From: Stachybotrys elegans
Lineage: Eukaryota > Ascomycota > Sordariomycetes > Hypocreales > Stachybotryaceae
Direction: 5' to 3'
Assembly: GCA_020746835.1 (NCBI GenBank)
Contig: JAGPNK010000009.1
Span: forward strand, 1,302,001 to 1,366,000
DNA length: 64,000 nucleotides
Shown: in pieces, positions 45,936 to 56,573 of the stretch
Layout: each line of letters starts with the position of its first letter
Position numbering within the stretch: position 1 is the first letter of the stretch
Translations under genes and position numbers: made by a program
Notes under the pieces: model-generated
Database searches by the model: none
Told to the model about the DNA's origin: nothing
The model's input: only the letters and a program-made list of their open reading frames with translations

Positions 45936-47747
45936 CGCCCGAACGACTACATCTGGCCACGGGTCCTCAATACTTCAGTATTCCGGCAGGATATTAATGA
46001 CTGTCTAATTAGCAGTCGATCCTGGTGCCCAGAGGCGGGTTTCAAAGATATCTATGTGAGCCCCCCCGCCGGACCATGCCCGAACATCACTCACTGGTTA
46101 AATAGGTATGAGCTCTGAACTGGCCTGCAAACGGACTTGACGGCAACTTCACCGTCCAGGCATCGACTGTCGGCTCAGGCACTCGTCGGAGGGTGTTTGC
46201 GGCACATTCGGGCAACGATTCATCAACATTTGCCACGATCTTGTCCTCAGTGGCGGGGACAACGATTGCTGCGTATCACGACTTTACACGACAAGTCGAT
46301 GTCGGCCGCATTTCTCGCGCCAGCAACATCCGGATCCGAACAACAGCCGGTGACGTATCCTATCAACCTCTGACCCAAACTCGGTGTGAGATATTTGATT
46401 ACGAAGACGCTGTAGCGGGTCTCGAAGAAGACAACGCGGACCTTGTTCCGTATTGGCCTATGGAAGGAGTCAACTGCTTCGACGATGAACGCTGCCTTCG
46501 CTGGCAGCAGACAGATCGTCAAGACAGGCGTATTGAAGCTGAACTTTGGAATCACGGGCCTGCGCCCGGCAACGTGTCGTTCCAATGGGTCGATACCAAA
46601 GGTGCACTCTCGGCCGTATTCCATATCCCCTATGCCAAGGGAAGGGTATCTCCTTCGGAAGATGCCCTTCTCGACGAATCGGCCAGACAAGGCTTCTACG
46701 TCGGGGCCTGCAGCTTCGTGGGTCGATGGGTCCCGTCCTCGGCGTCGGCTATTCTGGCAGTGACCGACGTGGTTGAGAGCAATGTGATGGCTACGTTCTT
46801 TGCGGCGGACTCGATGGCAGACGCAGCCAGGACGGGATTTTCGGCACGACTTACCAAGGATTGGGCCGATCTTTTGCATGCCTCCACCCCTGGTTCGACG
46901 ACTGGGAGTTTCAACAAGATGTCGAGTGCCTTGGATGGTTTGCTAGAGGCGTTTATTTCGAGACAAGCGCTCCGAGGGAATCCAGAAGCGGGAGAGATCC
47001 GCTTCTTTCTTCCACTGGCAGCCAAGACTGGGAGTTTCACACATCCTAGAGCGCGCAATGGGTGTGACGGTAGCAGATGGCATGTCGAGGGTCGGGTTGA
47101 CGCAGAACTGGGCTCCCCGTCACGCATTTCCATGTACTGTGGACATGCTGACTCCTGATCTTGTGCAGTACACGCTGCTGATTAACAAGGAGGGCAGCGC
47201 GTTGTATCCCAGATACAGCCATGTCCCATCGGAGAACCCAGACTACCCGTCTGAATTCCTGTGGACGAGCATAAATGGCACTACCATCCGCAGCCCTGCC
47301 GAGCTGACAATGGAAGCCATGATAAGAAGCATAGGCGCATGGAAAGCTTACGACGTTGTGGTTGAACAGTACGGATACGGTTCGGGGATCACATCGCCTA
47401 CACTGACATTTGGGTTCGTCATTGTTTCCATCTGTCTTTCCATAATTGCCGCGTACATAGTGCTTGCGACGGGATTCTGCATATATGGTGCCGTGGCCAA
47501 GGGGCCGAGCAGGTGGTCGGCGAGCATCAGGGGCTGGAACGATGTCCAGGAACTCCTTGCGTTGGCGTGGAGATCCGACAGCCCGCCAAGCCTGGATAAT
47601 ATTGGTGTAGGACTGAGCTCTTTCTCAAAAGTTTGGAAGCAGAATGTATTTGTACGAGTAAGTGACGATAATTGCATGCAGCTAGTGGCTGATGAGGAGG
47701 GGCGAAAAGACGAGGCGAGAGGGGAAGGCTTTACGGGTCATGATTGA
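45936..47747 (+). pseudogene. Decayed membrane-protein gene beside the MITE
   Basis: Coding-like sequence begins directly right of the MITE (open frame 45933..46115, with DYIWPRVLNTS and GPCPNITHWLN). It then continues in another frame from about 46115 (LNWPANGLDGNFTV) to 46950; a CTCT at 46113..46116 where CT would keep the frame suggests a 2-nt shift. A plausible intron 46951..47026 joins the last part (SHILERAMGVTVADGMSRVG) to the stop at 47747. The C-terminus has one membrane helix (FGFVIVSICLSIIAAYIVLAT) and a short cytosolic tail. No start codon or N-terminal helices are present. I read it as the back part of a fungal membrane protein with a large extracellular domain, 5'-truncated and frameshifted. 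A live gene with a further, unseen upstream exon is the alternative. Confidence 0.55.
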
Positions 47748-48169
47748 TGCAGCAGCAAACGAGGAATGAACTTGCATATATACGAATAGACGCACTTTTT
47801 GATGATAAAAAATGTTTTGCTTTTGCTATCAAGTGGTAAATCAAATATGTTCTCCTGAATCTTGTGATAGACCAAGACGCTAAATCTGTGCAGGGTAAGG
47901 CCTTAGCCCTCGACTCACTTCCTGGGGTTTCCCCAGATTCAACCTCCGATATAGGAGAGACATGGAGCCCTTCTCAGCAGCCTCACGCTTCTCTTGCTGG
48001 TCCTGTGTCTTGCATCATTGGTAGAGAATGGGCGTAATCTTATTAGCCTCGACACCCCCCAAGAAACACAGCACGGCTCCACCAAGAGTCCCCCTGGCCC
48101 AAGGCCACACTCCTTTTCGGGTCTGTTGCCGCTTGCCGTGCACTCTGGCTGCTGCGAGTCACGCGGGAT
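47748..48169. other. Intergenic between two gene remnants
   Basis: 422 bp without recognisable coding sequence. Confidence 0.45.
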
Positions 48170-48944
48170 CTCTGGTCCCATCACGCCGCTGTCTACCGCA
48201 ACCTGCCGGGTTTCTTACTGACTGGCAACAACGAAACCGCGGAGAATAACACTTCACCTGCAGCATACGACGCACATTCCTGGTCTGATGCCACACGGCA
48301 ACGACCCCTGGAATATCCTTAGGCTACAGGGACGGTATTACGCAGGGCAGTACATCATCCGCCGGCCGTTTGTTGAGTATGCCCTTCTTAACTCTTCTGG
48401 TTCAATGCGCACCCTTGAAGTATGCCGATCAGACGGTATCCTACTGGGATGATTACTTCGACAACCCCCAAGGTGCTCCGCTGGGCTGATGAGCGCCATC
48501 ATGTCGCTGGGCAGTGTCTGCTCGACGCCCGTTGCGCCTTGGGTGGCTGACAAGTATGGCCGTCGCTGGGGAATCACTATGGGTAGCATCATCATGATTG
48601 TGGGCGCCATTATGCAGTGCGAGAGCCAGTCGTTTGCCATGTTTGTGGGCCGTCGTTTCCTGCTTGGGTTTGGTCTTTCGTTTGCCACGACTGCTTCGCC
48701 CAGCATGGTCAGCGAGCTGTCACATCCCAAGGACTGAGTTACTGTCACGGCTATCTGCAATACTTGATAATCCTTCCACGATATAACGCTTTTGGGAATT
48801 CGGTACTGGCGCTTCTACATTGTGTATGTGGCCGTGCTGGCCGCAGAGAGTTTTATTGCCTACGGCTGGTTTGTGGAGACCAAGGGGAGGGCGCTCGAGG
48901 ACATTGCCGTCATTTTTGATGGCGAAGAGGGGGATGTGCGGTGA
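48170..48944 (+). pseudogene. Sugar transporter (MFS) pseudogene, internally deleted
   Basis: Three colinear pieces of a lactose/hexose permease-type MFS protein remain. The N-terminal piece (HHAAVYRNLPGFLL) is at 48170..48320 and ends in a stop. Transmembrane segments 2-4 at 48420..48770 show a frameshift before LMSAIMSLGSVCSTPVAPW, then DKYGRRWG (the D/R-G-x-G-R-R motif), then SELSHPKD with a TGA where Arg is usual. The C-terminal piece at 48785..48944 (RYWRFYIVYVAVLAAE, VETKGRALEDIAVIFDGEE) retains the family's end motif. The middle, about seven helices, is missing. Stops, frameshift and deletion show it is dead. Confidence 0.85.
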
Positions 48945-50394
48945 GAGGATAAAAAGCTAGAGCTGTAGATTGTCATACGGAGGTTGGGTGCAGTTGTCGA
49001 GGAGTTGATGAAAGGTGTACAAGCACCATATTTCTCCCAGTTGGTAGTGTCAATCCCAAATGTCAGCCACGCCACTACAACCCGTAAAACGTGCAGAGAT
49101 GGGGCGGGATGCTTCCCATGAAAACACCGATCTAGCCGGGGCAATTATTGCAGGCCTATATTTGTGCCATGACTGGAGCGAGCGCCAAATAACCACACCA
49201 TCGTCGGCTGGTAAATGATCTCCAATTAGAACCAGGGGCCGATATGAACAGGCAATTACTGAGCAGCAATTATTATAGCGGCTCGGTGCTGGCGGGCCTG
49301 TGAGACCTATGCCGCCCCCGAACGTGTAACAGTACAGCGGCGATGACAGGGGCCTCCAAACACTGACCACTAGGTAAGTTTACTGCAAGCCACGGCGTGG
49401 CGCTCATGCCACCCGATGCCCATTTTCTATGGAGTCGTCCGGAGGGGAACTCCTTGCGCCGGGCCTTGACCACTGCCCAGCGAGATGCTTGAGTCACTCC
49501 CCATCAAATTCGTATCTCCAGGTGGACCACAAGTGAGTCGAGCCAAGGCCAACGGCAGCGCATGAATGGACAAAAATCATCTTAGCAGTCTCAGCAGCTA
49601 TTGCCGGCGTTATAGCCCCTCCACCCAATCGTGATTCCCACCCGCTATAGCGCCCACTGATTAGCGTGTTGGCGACCCACTGACCTTCCGGAACGGGGGA
49701 TTTCCCTTAGCTCAGGGCAGGTTTGGCACGGGCCAGGGCACCCCGAGCACCAGCGAATCAGAGGGCGCGCGCGATCCCTGCTCCGATCGAAATCACGGCT
49801 GGTCTAGCCCTTTAGGAGAGTTGCCGCCGCCCTCGGGCCAGGCCAAAGGCAAGGCGGCGGTGCCTGTTTCAGGACGCTCTGCTAGAAACAAGAAACGAAA
49901 CAACGACAAAGGACGAAAAAAAAATTATTACGAGAATGGAAACGGTAGGCCGCTGTTTGGCGCTGGTCGGCCATTCATCCTCCTGGTTCGCGCCAAGCAG
50001 GACATGGCCATATAATATGGAGAGTCATAAAAGAAACGACTGAGCGTTTGTTTGGTTTCGTTTCGTTTCCACCACCAGAGACTCTCGACGGGTTTTTATT
50101 TCCCTACCCCCCCTTATAACATTCTCTTCTCTTGCTGCTCTCGGGCTCTTGGTTTCCTCTTTTCTCTCCTTTCCGGTCAGCCTCCATCGTTCCTTTGACT
50201 CAGGTTCGGCTGTCGTTCTTTTCTACCGTCATTCGTTGTCTGTTATACACTCGCTGCATAATTGCTGTATCGACATTCTTTCAACCCAAGAAACCAACCC
50301 CGACTGCCCAAGCGCATCTTGTTTATTTTATTATTATTTTTTATATCAATTTCCCCTTTGAATCATCCCGCATCTCTACGGAGCCGAGCTCAAC
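48945..50394. other. Intergenic, upstream of the tyrosinase gene
   Basis: 1.45 kb. From about 50110 to 50390 the plus strand is CT-rich, typical of the start region and leader of highly expressed fungal genes. A TATAATAT lies near 50011. A short frame at 49821..50015 has basic, low-complexity composition and is not supported as a gene. Confidence 0.5.
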
Positions 50395-52707
50395 ATGTAC
50401 TCTTCTTTCCTTCTCTACGGCGTATTGCCGCTGGTAGCCGCCGAGGCTTGCCATTCCATCGTCACCAAGACGCATCTCATTACCACTGTCGCTACCACCG
50501 TCGAGTACCACACCATTGCTGCTGAACCCAGCTGCGCCCCCAGCATCGCTAGCATCGCCAATGATGCTTCCCCCTCCGACTCCCCGTCTCTCGACGACGA
50601 GGAGCCCATCTTCGAGTGGGTTCCCACCACGGGAGCCTTCCAATGGAACCCCAATCCTGAACCAACCGCCGACATTCCTCCTCCTGCTGTCACCGAGGGT
50701 TCCAAGACGAACGAGGTGCCCTCTGAATCCGACTCGGACTCGGACTCTGACGCTGAGTCTGACAACGACGACGGGACTTACACCACCACCTTTGTCACCA
50801 CCTACAGCACCACCTCTACTATTTTCACCACCTCTGCCAAGACGGTAACTCGCTGTGCCCCCGGGACTGCTGACTGCCCCGCCAATGGCAGCACTGCCGT
50901 CATCACTGTTACAGTCCCTGCCATCACCACCGTCTGCCCTGTAACCGAAACCCTCACCACTGTCAAGACCCCTGTCGGCAAGCCCACCACCGCTACCTCA
51001 GACTCGGAGGCTGAGGCTGTCACCACTGTCACCACCAAGCCAACCACTGCCTCTGCTGAAGAGGAGGCTCGGACAACTTCCACTTGCACAGAGGAAAGCG
51101 AGTCTACTATTGTTTCTGCTAAGGAGACGACCGCCGCTACCACCAAGGCATCCAAGCCAACAACGGCTTCTGCTGAGGAGGCCCAGACAACCTCCACTTG
51201 CATAGACGAGAAGGAGTCTACTACCTTTTCTGCCAAGGAGACTGGCGTTGCCACCACCTCGGCTGATGAGCCCGAGGCTACTACCTCCGCTGATGAGGCC
51301 GATGCCACGACCACTGCCGAAGAGTCGGAGCCCACCACCTCCGCAGATGTGACCACTTCTGAGGAGCCTGCTGCTACCACCGAGGCTGAGTCCACGCCCG
51401 CCACTACCGAGGAGCCCGAGACTACCACCACTTCAATTGACAACTCCAACGGCATTCCCACTCTGTCCATTGAGCGTCCCGAGTCCACTTCCGCCGAGGA
51501 GTCCGCTGAGCCTACCACCACCGAGGCCGCTGAGACGACCGAGTCTGAGTCCGCTGAGCCCTCGACTTCCGCCGCTCCCACCACCTCTGAAGCTGCTACT
51601 ACTTCTGAAGCCGCTTCTACTTTTGAGACCATCACCACCTCCGAGGTTCCCACCACTTCTGCCGCCCCCACTACATCTGAGGCGCCCACCACCTCTAAGG
51701 CCCCTACCACATCCTCCGCCCCCGAGCAGTCCATCTCTCCCCGTAGCTACCCCGCCGACATTGTCGACGAGCTCCAGGACGAGAGCATGGACCTCCTCCG
51801 CGAGTGGCTCAGCCAGAACGACAGCAACGGATGCACGCTCGAAAAGGCTACCGTCCGTCGCGAATGGGGCGACCTCACCCGCGAGCAGCGCGAGGACTAC
51901 ATCGGCGCCGTGCTGTGCCTGCAGGAGGCGCCCTCGGTCTACACGCGCGAGGTGCCCGGCGCCCGCAGCCGCTACGATGACTTTGTCGTGACGCACCAGT
52001 CGCAGACCAACTACATCCACAACACGGCCAACTTCCTCGCCTGGCACCGTTACTTCATCCACGGCTTCGAGAAGGCCCTCAAGGAGGAGTGCGGCTACGC
52101 CGGCGCCATGCCCTACTGGAACTGGGACCGCTACGCCGACGACCTGCTCAACTCGCCCATGTTCAACGGCGACTCGGCCAGTCTCGGTGGCAATGCCGGT
52201 CCTAGCGGCTGCGTCGAGGATGGCCCCTTTGCCAACTACAAGGTGCACCTTGGCCCGGGCGCCTCAACGCAGTATAACCCTCGCTGCCTGCAACGCCAGA
52301 TGAACGCCCGCGCCGCCCAGTACACAAAGGTCGAGGTCACGTACCCGCTCATCACGCAGTCCAACGACATCACCACCTTCCAGGACCGCATGCAGAGTGG
52401 CAATAACGTCCACGCCGCCGGCCATCACACCGTCGGCGGCGACCCGGGCGCCGACATCTACACCTCCCCCGGCGACCCTTACTTCCACCTCCACCACGCC
52501 GGCATCGACCGTCTGTGGTGGATCTGGCAGCTCCAGGACCTCAGCTCGCGCCTGTCTGCCGTCGGCGGCCTCAACGGCATGACGCGCCGCCTTGGCTCGC
52601 TGACGGATATCATCAACCTCGGCAAGAACGGCGGCGATGTGTTGCTGCGTGATGCGCTCAACACCATGGGCGGCATGAATGGCGAGCTGTGCTACATCTA
52701 CTATTAG
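50395..52707 (+). CDS. Secreted tyrosinase with long Ser/Thr/Glu-rich stalk
   Basis: Intronless, 770 residues. A signal peptide (MYSSFLLYGVLPLVAAEAC) is followed by about 430 residues of low-complexity Thr/Ser/Glu/Ala sequence with two imperfect copies of a 38-residue unit (KPTTASAEE...TSTC...ESES) and no Lys/Arg-rich patches, as expected for an O-glycosylated stalk. The C-terminal third is a tyrosinase copper domain: copper A residues in THQSQTNYIHNTANFLAWHRYF (about 532-553), copper B in HAAGHH (about 673) and FHLHHAGIDRLWW (about 698). The enzyme oxidises mono- or o-diphenols. Secreted fungal tyrosinases usually have the catalytic domain first and a C-terminal cap; here the extra part is N-terminal and mucin-like. 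It may anchor the enzyme in the cell wall. The large open frame on the other strand is a shadow. Confidence 0.9.
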   Translation: MYSSFLLYGVLPLVAAEACHSIVTKTHLITTVATTVEYHTIAAEPSCAPSIASIANDASPSDSPSLDDEEPIFEWVPTTGAFQWNPNPEPTADIPPPAVTEGSKTNEVPSESDSDSDSDAESDNDDGTYTTTFVTTYSTTSTIFTTSAKTVTRCAPGTADCPANGSTAVITVTVPAITTVCPVTETLTTVKTPVGKPTTATSDSEAEAVTTVTTKPTTASAEEEARTTSTCTEESESTIVSAKETTAATTKASKPTTASAEEAQTTSTCIDEKESTTFSAKETGVATTSADEPEATTSADEADATTTAEESEPTTSADVTTSEEPAATTEAESTPATTEEPETTTTSIDNSNGIPTLSIERPESTSAEESAEPTTTEAAETTESESAEPSTSAAPTTSEAATTSEAASTFETITTSEVPTTSAAPTTSEAPTTSKAPTTSSAPEQSISPRSYPADIVDELQDESMDLLREWLSQNDSNGCTLEKATVRREWGDLTREQREDYIGAVLCLQEAPSVYTREVPGARSRYDDFVVTHQSQTNYIHNTANFLAWHRYFIHGFEKALKEECGYAGAMPYWNWDRYADDLLNSPMFNGDSASLGGNAGPSGCVEDGPFANYKVHLGPGASTQYNPRCLQRQMNARAAQYTKVEVTYPLITQSNDITTFQDRMQSGNNVHAAGHHTVGGDPGADIYTSPGDPYFHLHHAGIDRLWWIWQLQDLSSRLSAVGGLNGMTRRLGSLTDIINLGKNGGDVLLRDALNTMGGMNGELCYIYY
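51033..51270 (+). repeat. Imperfect tandem repeat in the tyrosinase stalk
   Basis: Two adjacent copies of a unit of about 38 codons, recognisable by KPTTASAEE, TTSTC and SAKET in the same order, in one reading frame. The Cys in each copy is one of few in the stalk. Confidence 0.6.
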
Positions 52708-53080
52708 GCGGCTCCATTGAGTCTGCTGAATGACATACGCAAATGTTTAATGTTTTATTCTTAATCATATATTTTTAATACCCCAACTTGTATACTCAAT
52801 ATACCCATTACATTACTTCAAATTTGTTTGAGATGAAATGCGCGACATGTGTTGAAGAACTTGGATTTGATGAGAAATAACTAAGCTATTTAGCTAAGTC
52901 AACATGGTGTAATGCCGGTGCGTTGAAGCATCACGACGTCGGGGAGTGTTGAACCAGCCCCGAGATGTTATGGCAGCAAGGCCCTTCCAAGAGTGTTGAA
53001 GCATCTTGAACCATTTTTAAGAAGTGAAATTGGCAGAGCAAGCTGATTGATCTGCATTTGATTGATCAGTGTGGATCAAC
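52708..53080. other. Convergent 3' intergenic region
   Basis: 373 bp between the stops of the tyrosinase and MetAP2 genes; AT-rich start, no gene. Confidence 0.5.
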
Positions 53081-54705
<1,625 letters not shown>

Positions 54706-55092
54706 TGCGACATGAACGCGGAGGTTTTAATGAGGGGGATGAGTGGTAAGAGTTAAGGTTGTTGACGGAGCGGGGTGGAGACAGAAGAGCGCCTCATGAG
54801 CGAAGAACGGTATATCATTTATCCATGGAGCCCCAGCTCCAATAGTGACTCTTTAACATATCCAGTCGGCAACAGGCTTGCCTGTCCGCAAACGGTAATT
54901 TTTATATAGAAAAAGATGTACTTGTTTTACCCATTATTTTCAGGAGGCTTTGAAACCCATCATCTGTATATTCATTACGTGAGGAAGATGGTTCACTTTG
55001 ATACCTCAGTCAAGCGCTCCAAGCTTCAGGTAATCACAGGCGTCTGCCAGGGGGGTATGTCTTGAACCAGTTCTGTTGCTCCATCAACGCCG
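54706..55092. other. Intergenic upstream of MetAP2
   Basis: 387 bp: promoter of MetAP2 and 3' flank of the small gene to its right. No other feature seen. Confidence 0.5.
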
Positions 55093-55412
55093 TCATTCCT
55101 TCTTTGTGTTATCCTGCTTCATGACCTTGTCTACCTCATCCACCTGTTTCTGTATATACTTGGCATGTGTCTTGCGACGCTCTTCAGCCTTTCCGGGATC
55201 CTTTTCCATGGAGGCAGCTATGATTCGATCCGCAAAATTGGTTTCAGCAGCCTGAGGCTTGTAGGTCTGGTGTACGTGACGAAAGGCAATCTCCCTGGGA
55301 AGAGGTCCGGGTTAAACCAGTCCCCGTCAAGTATCATCAAGGAAAGAGCGACATGATCTCACTTTTGGTTCTCAGACAGTCCTTGGGTATAGTGTGGCTG
55401 TTGATTCGACAT
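55093..55412 (-). CDS. Small conserved-looking protein, 83 residues
   Basis: Exons 55412..55363 and 55294..55093 (coding order) make 252 nt, 83 residues; too short and split to show as a single open frame. The 68-nt intron has a GTGAGA donor, a TTTAAC branch and TTCCCAG acceptor, and phase 2 joins cleanly. The protein starts MSNQQPHYTQGLSENQK and is a highly charged, probably helical chain (ADRIIAASMEKDPGKAEERR, then KYIQKQVDEVDKVMKQ). No signal peptide, no cysteine, no known domain. The balanced composition and continuous frame across the splice site argue for a real gene rather than chance. Function unknown. Confidence 0.65.
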
Positions 55413-56573
55413 GGGTAATATATGAGACGGGAGATCCTGGGCAGGAAATGTCTTAGTAGAGGTACTGAGCGGAAAGTGAATGGAAAACTAGACTGAAAAT
55501 ATTGGGAGAGCAAAAAAGGGCAATGGATGGGTTGGTCATGATTATATGAAATTTCCAACATTCTACTTCAGATTTTGTCACGAGGATCCTTCCGCCATAC
55601 TAAGGCGGCCAGCTTAGCAGCAAAAAGGTTTTGGCAAAGCTGTGCAGCATGCAAAATCTAAATAGCCCGTTACACCCAATCAACTTTTCGCCCAGATCGA
55701 CTCCCGGCTTTGCTCCTCTTTACCGTGGGGGTTGAATGGTTCGCCAGTATTCTGCAATATCACATCACATGGCGCTTAGGCTGTATGAACGACAAAACCA
55801 GCGCAGAGCAAAACCTGCTTATCTACTAATAGTAGGACACACAGTCCACTGTTGGAAGGGCAAAACCAGGACAAACCCGAACGAAAGCCAGACCACCTGA
55901 GCTGGGTCCTGAGTCGTGTGGGGTTTCCCAGCCCTGTGCCCCAGTGGAATTGAATCAGTGACTTCGAGCCCCCCCCCCCCCCCCCCCCCCCGTCCCCCAC
56001 TCCCCTTAATGAGGAGGACGATATAAAATCAATAAATGACACTTGACAGAAACCCTGTGAGAATAGCAATTTCAGCGACAATACTGCAAATAGGGGTGAC
56101 TTCATACACACATTTGGCTGTCGTTATGGGGAGGTGGGTTTCCCAGCCACACGCGTGGCAATTTGCCGGCAGCTTCCGTGGCGATTCGTGGCGTCGGGCG
56201 TCCCTTGGTCATGACGTGTCATCAGGTTTTGGCACCGACCACAGTAGCGCGGTTGCGACTGAGCCCAACCGCAATATAAAATAGGGTTTGATAGGACAGT
56301 GATTGCGGAAACGAAAAATATTGGGCTGTGAGTGACAGGTTTTGTCATGTCTGCGTTGGCTCCCAGCGACGTGTATACGAACCAAGGACGCCTTAGCCCG
56401 CCAGTTGTCCGCCAGAGCCTCATTAGGCACCCTGCTTTGCAATTATAATAAGCGACAAGCACCCCAGCAAGATATGCCACCTTCTCTTCCATTTCATTCA
56501 CCCTATCGTCTATCTTGCGACTTTCCACCATTCAATGACCCGATGTCCTGCCCTGTAATAACTAGCACCAGCC
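55413..56573. other. Intergenic (1.2 kb) with a poly-C tract
   Basis: No gene is supported. Apart from the 23-bp C run (55969..55991) nothing stands out. Confidence 0.45.
55969..55991 (+). repeat. Homopolymer C(23)
   Basis: 23 consecutive C. Long C runs are unusual in fungal intergenic DNA; length may be uncertain in the assembly. Confidence 0.8.

Noticed and set aside
46139..46373. Separate small gene in the frame from 46137
   Set aside because: Overlaps the better coding frame of the decayed membrane-protein gene and lacks an ATG in good context.
50802..51734. 310-codon Val/Ser/Glu-rich open frame on the minus strand
   Set aside because: Antisense of the Thr/Ser/Glu stalk of tyrosinase; its low complexity is produced by the repetitive codons of the real gene.
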